NCBI GenBank assembly: GCA_020852255.1
Contig: JADZBD010000002.1
Span: 1 to 64,000 of the forward strand
Direction: 5' to 3'
Origin: Bacteroidia bacterium
GTDB taxonomy: Bacteria > Bacteroidota > Bacteroidia > JADZBD01
Length of the DNA: 64,000 bases
The notes under the pieces were generated by a model, which saw only the letters and a program-made list of their open reading frames with translations, was not told where the DNA came from and ran no database searches. Position numbers and translations under genes: made by a program. How positions within the stretch are numbered: position 1 is the stretch's first letter; every line of letters begins with the position of its first letter. This document shows, in pieces, positions 50,963-59,757 of the stretch.

Positions 50963-53900
50963 AAAAAAATATTCTGTTTCTGCTGCTGATTCTGACCTTT
51001 TCCCTTCGCTCCCAGAAATCCTATTTTCAGCAGGAGGTAAATTATACGATCCAGGTTAAACTGGATGATGTGAACCATGAGCTGGACGGGAACATTTCCA
51101 TTGTTTACACCAATAATTCTCCCGATAAACTGAATTTCATCTGGATGCACTTGTGGCCGAATGCCTACAAGAACAATCAGACGGCCCTCGGAAAGCAATT
51201 GCTTGAAAACGGCAGTACGCGTTTTCAGAGTGCGCGCGATGATGAAAGAGGATGTATAGATAAACTTCAGTTCAAAGTGAACGGACAGGATGTGGAAGTG
51301 GTTCAGCATCCGGACTGGATCGATGTCTGCCAGATTTTCCTGACCCGGCCGATGGAACCCGGAGAAAAAATTATCATCACCACCCCCTTTCATGTGAAAA
51401 TTCCGATCGGTGTTTTTTCCCGAATGGGGCATATCGGGCAGCAATACCAGATCACACAATGGTATCCAAAGCCGGCCGTGTACGATAAACATGGATGGCA
51501 TCCGATGCCTTATCTTGACCAGGGAGAATTTTATTCCGAGTACGGAAGTTTTGATGTCTCCATCACCCTGCCTGAAAATTATGTCATCAAAGCCACCGGC
51601 GATCTCGTGGACGGTGAAAAAGAGTACGAGTGGTGGAGAAAAAAGGATGAGGAAACCCGCAAGAAAAATTTTGAAGAAAACACCACACTGCCGAACGGAA
51701 AAGAGACTCCACTATATAACGATGAGTTCCCGGAATCGTCAGCTAATTTTAAAACACTCCGGTTCCGGCAGCAGAATGTGCACGATTTTGCCTGGTTCGC
51801 TGATAAGCGGTACAATATGCTGCGCGGAGAGGTGGAATTGCCACACAGTAAGAGAAAAGTGGAAACCTGGCTGATCTTCACCAACGGCGAATCAAAACTT
51901 TGGAAAGATGCCGTACCGTACATCAACGATGCCATCTATTACTATTCACTGTGGAACGGCGATTACCCTTACGCCCACGCTACCGCCGTTGATGGAGCGC
52001 TAAGCGCGGGCGGAGGAATGGAATATCCCAACATTACGGTCATCGGTCAGATGAGTAATCCATTTTTACTGGAAACGGTGATCATGCACGAGGTGGGACA
52101 CAACTGGTTTTACGGAATTCTCGGATCAAACGAACGACAGCATCCCTGGATGGATGAAGGCATCAACTCATTCAACGAGAACAGGTATATTGAAACAAAA
52201 TATCCAAAAGCCGGCATTTTGGGAGAATCGGATCCTGCATGGTATACACGTCTGGTGGACCTTGACAATGTGCTTCATAAAGAGCAGTACTATTACAGCT
52301 ACCTGATCGGCTGCAAGGTGCGAAAAGATCAGCCCATAGAAGAACAGTCGGCAAAATATACTCCTTTCAATTACGGGGGCATCGTATATTCCAAAACCGC
52401 TATCATGTTCGATTATCTGATGGCCTGGCTGGGAGAACAAACCATGGACAAAGCCATGCAACTCTATTTTGACACCTGGAAGTTTAAACATCCTTACCCG
52501 GAAGATCTCCGTTTCGTCATGGAAAAAGTTTCCGGAAAAGATCTCGGCTGGTTCTTCGATGAAATCATCGGTACCACGCGACGGATTGATTTTAAGATTA
52601 CAGGCGTTGAAGAACGTGACGGCAAGTACACCGTTACGGTTAAAAATACAGGGGAAATAACTGCGCCTGTTAACCTCTATGCATTCCTTTCGGCAGATTC
52701 AACCGGCACGTCTCTGGGATGGTCGGAACCACTTGCGCCGGGAAAATCATTCTCCTTCACCACCGATGCAAAAGAAGTGCGTTATTTCAGGATTGATCCC
52801 CGGCTCGACATTCCGGAGTACAACCGGAATAATAACATTATGCGCAGCCGGGGAATTCTGAAAAAAACAGAACCCCTGCAATTTAAATTCATCGGCAGCC
52901 TGGATTCCCCTGAGCGTACGTCTCTTTATTGGGTTCCTGCCGGCGGATGGAATTATTACGATGGGGCCTTCGCCGGCCTGGTCATGTACAATAACCTTAT
53001 TCCGCAAAAACACTTCGAATTTACCGTAGCGCCGATGTTCGGCCTCTACAGCCGGAAACCCATCGGGATCGCCGATGCTTCCCTGCATTTTCATCCCCAA
53101 TCGCTCTTCAGTGACATCACCTTCTCGGGTCGCGTGAAAAAATTCTCCTATCACGATTTCCCTTCCAGCCGGGAATTCATGGCTTTTCGACACAGCGCTC
53201 ACTTCGTTTTCCGAAACAAAAATCCCAGAGATAATAAATCTCATTCTGTTACATTAAGTGATCACCGGATCTTCGCGGAAAATTTTGCCGTGCGCATGGA
53301 GGGAGCGGGTGTAACATTCGATCCCGTTACGGATGAAACTGTTGTTCAGCAGTTCACCTACCAGCTTCGTGTTCCGCATGCGATTCACGGCTGGAACACA
53401 GGAGTGATCGCTGAATATTCCAAAGATCATATGAAACTGATGTGGAAAGGAAATTTCCAGTATCATTTCGTCCGCCTGAAACGCAGCGCCGAACTCCGCC
53501 TTTCCGGGGGAATGTTTTTGCAGGACAACGGTGCCGCCGCCGATAAATATTCCTTCCGCCTGAACAATGCCACCGGCGCCCAGGATTATCTCTATGAAGA
53601 TGCCTTCCTCGCACGCAATATGACCGACGGTCTTCTCTCCCGGCAAATCGGACCGGAGAACAGTAACTTTACCTATGATTCGCCCGTGGGCGTTAATAAA
53701 AAATGGATGGCGTCGGCGCATCTGCGAATTGGTATACCGCGTGTGCCCCTGCTGAAACTGTACGGCAGCTTCGCTTTCATTCCTGAAGACAGTGCCGCTT
53801 ATCAACCGACACAGTTCGAGGCCGGCGTATTCCTCGGAATCCTCAACGAAACCATTACGGTTTACATTCCTCTGGTATTTTCGGAAGACCTCGCGAATGA

Positions 53901-54000
53901 TATAGCTCTTTACGGATGGAAACGATGGGAGCTGATCCGCTTTTCCCTCGACCTGAACCGCGTGAATCCCCTGAACATGATCCGCAATCTTGACCTCTGA
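50959..54000 (+). CDS. M1-family zinc metallopeptidase with a C-terminal probable beta-barrel
   Basis: 1013 residues. Signal peptide (~1-18). Residues ~25-560 are an M1 aminopeptidase-like module: the GGGMEYP substrate-binding loop, HEVGHNW with His377 and His381 as zinc ligands, and Glu400 after the usual 18-residue spacing (WMDEGIN). Residues ~565-630 are a small Ig-like domain. The last ~370 residues are strings of amphipathic strands with aromatic girdles, ending LNRVNPLNMIRNLDL, as expected of an outer-membrane barrel or large beta-sheet. It probably hydrolyses peptides at the periplasmic or outer surface. The barrel is an inference. It overlaps the genes on both sides (4 and 11 bases). 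Confidence 0.88.
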   Translation: MKKNILFLLLILTFSLRSQKSYFQQEVNYTIQVKLDDVNHELDGNISIVYTNNSPDKLNFIWMHLWPNAYKNNQTALGKQLLENGSTRFQSARDDERGCIDKLQFKVNGQDVEVVQHPDWIDVCQIFLTRPMEPGEKIIITTPFHVKIPIGVFSRMGHIGQQYQITQWYPKPAVYDKHGWHPMPYLDQGEFYSEYGSFDVSITLPENYVIKATGDLVDGEKEYEWWRKKDEETRKKNFEENTTLPNGKETPLYNDEFPESSANFKTLRFRQQNVHDFAWFADKRYNMLRGEVELPHSKRKVETWLIFTNGESKLWKDAVPYINDAIYYYSLWNGDYPYAHATAVDGALSAGGGMEYPNITVIGQMSNPFLLETVIMHEVGHNWFYGILGSNERQHPWMDEGINSFNENRYIETKYPKAGILGESDPAWYTRLVDLDNVLHKEQYYYSYLIGCKVRKDQPIEEQSAKYTPFNYGGIVYSKTAIMFDYLMAWLGEQTMDKAMQLYFDTWKFKHPYPEDLRFVMEKVSGKDLGWFFDEIIGTTRRIDFKITGVEERDGKYTVTVKNTGEITAPVNLYAFLSADSTGTSLGWSEPLAPGKSFSFTTDAKEVRYFRIDPRLDIPEYNRNNNIMRSRGILKKTEPLQFKFIGSLDSPERTSLYWVPAGGWNYYDGAFAGLVMYNNLIPQKHFEFTVAPMFGLYSRKPIGIADASLHFHPQSLFSDITFSGRVKKFSYHDFPSSREFMAFRHSAHFVFRNKNPRDNKSHSVTLSDHRIFAENFAVRMEGAGVTFDPVTDETVVQQFTYQLRVPHAIHGWNTGVIAEYSKDHMKLMWKGNFQYHFVRLKRSAELRLSGGMFLQDNGAAADKYSFRLNNATGAQDYLYEDAFLARNMTDGLLSRQIGPENSNFTYDSPVGVNKKWMASAHLRIGIPRVPLLKLYGSFAFIPEDSAAYQPTQFEAGVFLGILNETITVYIPLVFSEDLANDIALYGWKRWELIRFSLDLNRVNPLNMIRNLDL

Positions 54001-54742
54001 TAAAAAAATATACTTCGCCTCCGATTTCCACCTCGGGGTACCCGACCGCACCTCCAGCCTGGAACGGGAAAAAAAGATCGTCCGCTGGCTGGAAGAAATA
54101 CGAAAAGATGCGGCTGAACTTTATCTCATGGGGGATGTATTCGACTTCTGGTTCGAGTACGGAAGCGCGGTGCCCAACGGGTACGTGCGGCTGCTGGGAA
54201 AACTCGCGGAACTTTCAGACGCGGGAGTGAAAATCCACTGGTTCACCGGAAACCACGACATGTGGATCTTCCGGTATATCCCTTCGGAAATCGGTTGTAC
54301 CATATACAGGAAACCGGTACAAAGAGAACTAAATGGTAAAAAGTTCTTTCTCGGCCATGGGGATGGTCTCGGACCGGGAGATCAGGGATATAAATTCATA
54401 AAGAAAGTGTTCGCCAGCAAGGTATGTCAATGGCTCTTCGCCCGCCTGCACCCGAATTGCGGACTCCGGCTTGGAAATTATTTGTCGCGGCGAAGCCGCA
54501 TATCCACCGCCGGAGCAGATGAGAAATACCTTGGCGACGAAAAGGAGTTTCTTGTTCGTTTCTGCAAAGACACCTTGCAGCGGGAACATTTTGACTACTT
54601 CATTTTCGGACACCGTCACCTGCCTCTCGACAAGGAAATTGGAGCTACCTCCAGGTACATCAACCTGGGTGAATGGGTGAATTACTCAACCTACGCTGTT
54701 TTTGACGGAGAACGATGCGAACTGAAGAAATTCGACAAGTAG
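53990..54742 (+). CDS. UDP-2,3-diacylglucosamine diphosphatase-like metallophosphoesterase (LpxH-type)
   Basis: 250 residues. The frame starts with TTG at 53990, overlapping the peptidase gene by 11 bases; no ATG is available near the N-terminal IYFASDFHLG strand, so TTG is the best start. Metal motifs run in order: SDFHLG, GDVFDFWFEY, GNHDMW, GHGDG and GHRHLP, matching LpxH, which cleaves UDP-diacylglucosamine to lipid X in lipid A synthesis. Family LpxH enzymes have a helical cap insert around residues 125-190, which is present here. Last gene of the gatB operon. Confidence 0.82.
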   Translation: MTSDKKIYFASDFHLGVPDRTSSLEREKKIVRWLEEIRKDAAELYLMGDVFDFWFEYGSAVPNGYVRLLGKLAELSDAGVKIHWFTGNHDMWIFRYIPSEIGCTIYRKPVQRELNGKKFFLGHGDGLGPGDQGYKFIKKVFASKVCQWLFARLHPNCGLRLGNYLSRRSRISTAGADEKYLGDEKEFLVRFCKDTLQREHFDYFIFGHRHLPLDKEIGATSRYINLGEWVNYSTYAVFDGERCELKKFDK

Positions 54743-54991
54743 TTGGAATTCAACGTGCTTTTCAATAGGAATCCTTATTAATTCATAGGAAATCCACCCC
54801 GGTTTACCCTCCCTGCAGACCTGTTGGTCGAATTTTCCCCTTAATCGTTGCAGGTACCGGGCGCTGAACCTATCTTGTAGCCTGAAAATGAACCCTTTCC
54901 ATAAGAATACTGCCGTAAGCAACCCACAGGGTACTATTCATGTCTATCCTTTGAGTCACAATATGTTGTAACAGACACCTATTCATCTTCT
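54743..54991. other. 249-bp intergenic stretch before the large adhesin-like gene
   Basis: No ORF worth calling and no strong hairpin. It contains TATCCTTTG at 54945-54953, which resembles TANNTTTG with one extra base, and ACAATATGTTGT at 54959-54970 (imperfect palindrome). Either could relate to expression of the next gene; neither is firm. Confidence 0.4.
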
Positions 54992-57900
54992 ATGAAAAAA
55001 TCAGTACTGATTTTCATTCCGGCTCTTTTGTTCAGTCTCGCAGTTTCCGCCCAAAGCGTGGCCAACTACACTGCGGTTCGCACAACAGGAATCACTTACA
55101 GTTCTATTGCAGCATTCGGAACCATCGTACCTTCCTGGCGCGGGCAGTTTGTTAACCAGAACGATGATAACAGAAGTAATCCTGTTGCTCTCGGATTTGA
55201 CTTCTGGTATTGCGGAACACGATACACCCATTGCAATATCTCCATCAATGGATTTATTGATTTCTCGAGTACCCCATATAACGGCAATGCGCCTGTGAGT
55301 GGTGACCCGAATACCACCGGTTCCTGTCTGTGCGGGGGATTTTATTCTTACCGTGAGCAGGGCTCTACCCTTTGGCAATCTCCAACTTGTGGAACAGGAA
55401 GCCCTCCCACCTCCTATGAAGGTACTTATTGGGCATTGGCAGCCATGTACTGCGATTTGTGGCCGGCCAACGGAAACCAGGCGCTGGCATACAGCATCCG
55501 CTATGCCACCACCGGAGCAGCGCCCTACCGTTGCTTCACTGTAGAATATGCCAATATGGATGATTGGTCCAGCCCTCTGCTTTCAGATTATAATTTTCAG
55601 ATTAAAGTGTACGAAACCACCGGCGTAATTGAATATGTATATGGTACCATGACGCCCGCAGTTGGTTCTCCTACCCCTTATTCCTGTGGGATCAACCAGA
55701 GGATATTTACCAATCCTCCCGCTGCATCCGAGTTACTGGCGCAGCAAGGAACCAATTCCAATACTTTTAATAACACGATTCCTGCATTAAGTACCGCTGT
55801 TCCCACCCCGAACAGTCAGATCACCTTTACCCCCGTTTGTCCCCTGAACCCCGGATCGGTACTTACATTTTCCGCCATTGGAAATACCACCATGACCCTG
55901 AACTGGACAGACTGGGCAGCTAATGAAATCGGTTATGCAATCTATTATTCCACCGATGGTGTAAATTATTACTTTATGTCACAAACCGCGGCAAACGCCA
56001 CTTCTTACGTTGCCACGAACCTCACCTCCCCTACCTATTGGTGGAAAGTGTACGCTGTTACAGAAGGCTGCATCAGCACACCCATCACCGGAACACAAGC
56101 CACCGTGGCCGGAGGTGTTTTCTTCACCGTTGCTTCCGGAAACTGGACTAATCCTGCCATCTGGAATGCCATGGCCGTACCCACAACAGGAGATAACGCA
56201 ACTATCTCAAACGGTCATACGGTAACCATTGACGCCAACAACCAGGGCTGTTTTGATCTTACTGTTAACACAGGTGGCGCAGCCTCTCTGCTGATCCTGG
56301 GAAATGCTGCCTCCAATTACACTTTTAATATTCTCGGAAACTTAACGGTGAACACCAATGGTACCTTCCGTCCGAATAATACCGTGAACGCCACGCATAC
56401 CATCAACCTCACGGGCAATATTGTGAATAACGGAAGCATTACCATGCGGCCGGTTGCCAACCGCATAGCGAATTTTGTTTTCAGCAGAAACGGGAACCAG
56501 ACCATCAGTGGCACGGCGGGGGCCGGACTTAACGATTACAACCTTATCACTCTCAATATGGGAGCCTCTGTAAGTAACACTTGTGAAGTCACATCTTCAA
56601 ACTTCTCAGCACCCTCCAACTTCCTGGCACTAAGCAACGGAACCTTTAAATATTCCGTTCCTGTAAACGTACAGAACATTGACATTTTTACATCCATCGC
56701 TACAATTCCTTACACCGCCGGTCTTTGGATGAATGCACCTAATTCTACCATGTACGCACATTCCACGCTGAACTTCCAGGGAGCTATTACCTGCAGCGCG
56801 GGAATTTTACACGTGGGAGATGCGGCGGATGAGATGCTGCAATCCGATGGAGCGCTGCTAACCGTTTCAGGGGGCATAGTTACAGTTGCTGGCCGGCTTG
56901 ATCGCCCCAGTTACGTTGCCGTTACCCACGTTTCTGTTACAGGGGGAGAGTTGGTACTGGCCCGCTTCAGTTCAACATCTACTACCAAGCATCCATTCCA
57001 TGTGGATGTGATCGGGTCTTCCTTAAATTGGACAGGAGGCATTATTAGGTTAACAAGGGAGGGCGGTACAGGAGCCCAAGACCTAGGATATAAAAATTCA
57101 GGTTGTCTTCTCAATTATAATATCACAGGGGGGATTTTACGAATTGGAGATGGTGCATCTCCCGCCGGTCAAACTATGGAGATCAATTCAAATATTCCCA
57201 TATTTAACCTTTTAGTTAACAGTACCAACAGCCCAACTGCCAAAATTGACACCTTTAACCTGGTTGTTAAAGGGAACATTACAATCAACACCGGAGGAAC
57301 GCTCAACACCAACAACAAGGATATTTATGTAGCCGGGAACTGGACGAACGATGGCACCTTCCAGCAGCAATTACGGCGTGTGTTTTTCAATGGAACCTCT
57401 GCAACAACACAGAGCCTGGGCGGTACAACCGTTACCACTTTCCATGACCTGCATATCAATAACACCGGAACCGGAGGAGTAACGCTGAATGTTTCACCTA
57501 CGGTTCAGGATAGTCTGGCAATGACAAACGGCAAGCTGCTTCTGAATGGCCAAACAATAAATGTAACCAGCGACAACCTGAGTTCCATCACCCGCACCAA
57601 CGGATGGATTGTGTCGGAGAATACAGGAAACCTCAGTAAAGTGGCATGGACCATCAACGGAATACTGGGAAGCCGCACGATTCCTTATGGTACCACGGGA
57701 GGTGTGTATATACCCTTTACCTTTAACATGACGGCCGGAAGCGGCGGAATTCTCACCACCTCCACCTATGGCACTCCCGCCACTAACCTGCCCTGGCCCA
57801 CTGCTCCCACCGCCGTTCTTAACCTGAACAGCACCACCGGCCTCCTGCCCGATAACCGCGACGCCACCGTGAACCGCTTTTGGCAGATTGACCACACCGG

Positions 57901-58684
57901 AGTTACTCCCACAGCTACCCTTACATTCAGCTACGACCCTGCAACTGAGTTACCCATTGCTCCTTACAACCTGCCCGCCGATCAGCGCGCGCAGCGGTAC
58001 GAGTCCTCCACCAACAAGTGGCAGCCTGCACTGGGCGGACAAACTACAACAGCCAACTCCGTAACGGTTCCCGGCGTAACCACTTTTTCACCCTGGGCGC
58101 TGGCCAGTAACCTTTCGCCGCTGCCCATCGAGCTCACACACTTTAACGCTACCTGCGTAAACGGCGCCATGCTCATTGAATGGGTAACGGGCTCCGAGAC
58201 CAACAACGACTTCTACACCCTGGAACGTACTTCCGACGGGGTGAACTTCGAAATTGTAGCCATTATTGACGGAGCCGGAACTACTTCCCAGATGTCGTTC
58301 TATCATTTCACCGACGAAACTCCGCTTCCGGGCATCTCTTACTATCGTCTGAAACAAACCGACGAGAACCAGACTGAAACGTGGTCTGACCTGATTGCCG
58401 CCAACTGCGAAAGCAGCGGGGACCTCGGCATCACGGTACTGCCCAACCCTTCTACAGGTACCAACCTGGTTATCCAGGTACGCACCGAATCCGAAACTCC
58501 TGTTATTGTTTCCATCGTTAATAATCTCGGACAGAAGATCCTTTCCGAACAGGTGGTAACGGATAAAAACGGAGTGGTGTTCCTGAATGTAGAACTCCCG
58601 GAGGAAACCAGTGCCGGTGTTTATTTGGTGAACGCGGTATCCGCCACGCACCAGTACAGTTCCAAACTGGTTATCCGGAAATAG
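54992..58684 (+). CDS. Large secreted adhesin-like protein with FN3, G8-like and T9SS type A sorting domains
   Basis: 1230 residues. Signal peptide MKKSVLIFIPALLFSLAVSAQ. Residues ~25-280 form a beta domain with NGFIDFSS and paired Cys, like the N-terminal domain of other Bacteroidota surface proteins. A fibronectin type III domain (~286-372) is followed by SGNWTNPAIWNAMAVPTTGDNATISNGHTVTI (~375-410), which matches the G8-like pattern W-x-P-x-x-W and G-D-N-x-x-I-x-x-G-H-T-V. Next comes a long region of short Asn/Thr/Gly-rich strands that looks like a parallel beta-helix (~410-940). The C-terminal part has IELTHFNATCVNGAMLIEW, a common pre-sorting module, and the final ~85 residues are the type A sorting domain (ITVLPNPSTGTNLVIQV to KLVIRK). 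Adhesion or carbohydrate binding is likely. Confidence 0.85.
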   Translation: MKKSVLIFIPALLFSLAVSAQSVANYTAVRTTGITYSSIAAFGTIVPSWRGQFVNQNDDNRSNPVALGFDFWYCGTRYTHCNISINGFIDFSSTPYNGNAPVSGDPNTTGSCLCGGFYSYREQGSTLWQSPTCGTGSPPTSYEGTYWALAAMYCDLWPANGNQALAYSIRYATTGAAPYRCFTVEYANMDDWSSPLLSDYNFQIKVYETTGVIEYVYGTMTPAVGSPTPYSCGINQRIFTNPPAASELLAQQGTNSNTFNNTIPALSTAVPTPNSQITFTPVCPLNPGSVLTFSAIGNTTMTLNWTDWAANEIGYAIYYSTDGVNYYFMSQTAANATSYVATNLTSPTYWWKVYAVTEGCISTPITGTQATVAGGVFFTVASGNWTNPAIWNAMAVPTTGDNATISNGHTVTIDANNQGCFDLTVNTGGAASLLILGNAASNYTFNILGNLTVNTNGTFRPNNTVNATHTINLTGNIVNNGSITMRPVANRIANFVFSRNGNQTISGTAGAGLNDYNLITLNMGASVSNTCEVTSSNFSAPSNFLALSNGTFKYSVPVNVQNIDIFTSIATIPYTAGLWMNAPNSTMYAHSTLNFQGAITCSAGILHVGDAADEMLQSDGALLTVSGGIVTVAGRLDRPSYVAVTHVSVTGGELVLARFSSTSTTKHPFHVDVIGSSLNWTGGIIRLTREGGTGAQDLGYKNSGCLLNYNITGGILRIGDGASPAGQTMEINSNIPIFNLLVNSTNSPTAKIDTFNLVVKGNITINTGGTLNTNNKDIYVAGNWTNDGTFQQQLRRVFFNGTSATTQSLGGTTVTTFHDLHINNTGTGGVTLNVSPTVQDSLAMTNGKLLLNGQTINVTSDNLSSITRTNGWIVSENTGNLSKVAWTINGILGSRTIPYGTTGGVYIPFTFNMTAGSGGILTTSTYGTPATNLPWPTAPTAVLNLNSTTGLLPDNRDATVNRFWQIDHTGVTPTATLTFSYDPATELPIAPYNLPADQRAQRYESSTNKWQPALGGQTTTANSVTVPGVTTFSPWALASNLSPLPIELTHFNATCVNGAMLIEWVTGSETNNDFYTLERTSDGVNFEIVAIIDGAGTTSQMSFYHFTDETPLPGISYYRLKQTDENQTETWSDLIAANCESSGDLGITVLPNPSTGTNLVIQVRTESETPVIVSIVNNLGQKILSEQVVTDKNGVVFLNVELPEETSAGVYLVNAVSATHQYSSKLVIRK

Positions 58685-58690
58685 AAGGAA

Positions 58691-59689
58691 TCAGATGGCC
58701 GCTTTAGCGATGAGCTCCACCAGGCGGTGCGAGTAACCGGCCTCGTTGTCGTACCAGCCTATCACCTTCACCAGGTTACCAACCACGGAAGTAAACTCTG
58801 CATCGAAGATCACCGAGTGCGGGTTGCCGATAATATCCACCGAAACAATAGGATCTTCCGTATACTGCATGATTCCCTTCAGGTAACCTTCCGCTGCCGA
58901 TTTGAATGCCGCGTTGATTTCCGCCCGCTGCACAGGCTTAGTGAGCACGCAGGTAATATCGGTGAGCGACCCGTTGGGGACGGGCACACGCATTCCGCAG
59001 CCCCCTAATTTACCCTCCAGGTGGGGGAAAATCCTGGTAATGGCTTTGGCAGCCCCTGTACTTGTAGGAATAATGCTCATTGCTGCCGCCCTTGCCCTGC
59101 GCAGGTCCTTGTGGGGGGCATCGTGCAGGCGCTGATCTCCGGTGTAGGAATGAACCGTAGTGATGTATCCATCCTCCACGCCCCACTGCTTATCAAGCAC
59201 ATGAATCATGGGTGCGGCACAATTGGTGGTACAGGAAGCGTTGGAGAGAATAGTATCTCCGGAGAAGAAGGTATTATCATTTACTCCCAGCACAAGTGTT
59301 TTAACCGTATTATCCTTCGCCGGGGCCGACAGGATCACCTTTTTTGCTCCCGCTTGCAAATGGCCGGATGCTCCGGGTGTATCAAGAAATTTACCAGTGC
59401 TCTCCAAAACAAGATCAGCTCCTAAAGCCTTCCATGGAATGCCGGAAGGATCCTTCACTGCCGTTACGGGAATCTTCTGTCCGTTCACGAGTAACGCGTC
59501 CTTTTCGCAGGAAATCTCCCCCTCCGTAATTCCGTGTACAGAATCATATTTGTAGAGATGTGCCAGCGTGCCGGCATCGGTAAGGTCATTGATGCCTGCG
59601 ATCCGGAAACGGGGATCTTTCATCATGATCTTCATGGCCATGCGGCCTATACGGCCGAAGCCGTTTATCCCGACAGAGATCTTCTTCAT
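58691..59689 (-). CDS. gap: Glyceraldehyde-3-phosphate dehydrogenase, type I
   Basis: 332 residues, full length. GINGFGRIGR nucleotide loop, Asp35 in GINDLTD (NAD preference), SNASCTTNCAAP with catalytic Cys153, and TTVHSYTGDQ with the catalytic His. It oxidises glyceraldehyde-3-phosphate in glycolysis. Its start codon lies only five bases after a perfect -7 element (minus-strand TACCTTTG, 59694-59701), suggesting a leaderless message. It is convergent with the preceding adhesin gene (6 bases apart) with no visible terminator between them. Confidence 0.97.
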   Translation of the reverse strand: MKKISVGINGFGRIGRMAMKIMMKDPRFRIAGINDLTDAGTLAHLYKYDSVHGITEGEISCEKDALLVNGQKIPVTAVKDPSGIPWKALGADLVLESTGKFLDTPGASGHLQAGAKKVILSAPAKDNTVKTLVLGVNDNTFFSGDTILSNASCTTNCAAPMIHVLDKQWGVEDGYITTVHSYTGDQRLHDAPHKDLRRARAAAMSIIPTSTGAAKAITRIFPHLEGKLGGCGMRVPVPNGSLTDITCVLTKPVQRAEINAAFKSAAEGYLKGIMQYTEDPIVSVDIIGNPHSVIFDAEFTSVVGNLVKVIGWYDNEAGYSHRLVELIAKAAI

Positions 59690-59693
59690 TTCA

Positions 59694-59701
59694 CAAAGGT
59701 A
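59694..59701 (-). promoter_or_regulatory. -7 promoter element directly in front of gap
   Basis: Minus-strand TACCTTTG, a perfect match, whose last base is five bases before the gap ATG. Its -33 region would fall in the terminator of the upstream gene. Confidence 0.65.
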
Positions 59702-59702
59702 T

Positions 59703-59738
59703 ATAAATAAAAAGGCCTCCGCTTTTGGGCGGAGGCCT
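59703..59738 (-). terminator. Terminator after the BNR propeller gene
   Basis: AGGCCTCCGC / GCGGAGGCCT, a perfect 10-bp stem with a 6-base loop, followed on the minus strand by TTTTTATTTATA. It lies between the BNR protein gene and gap. Confidence 0.93.
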
Positions 59739-59757
59739 GAGAATGAATTCAGCGGGA

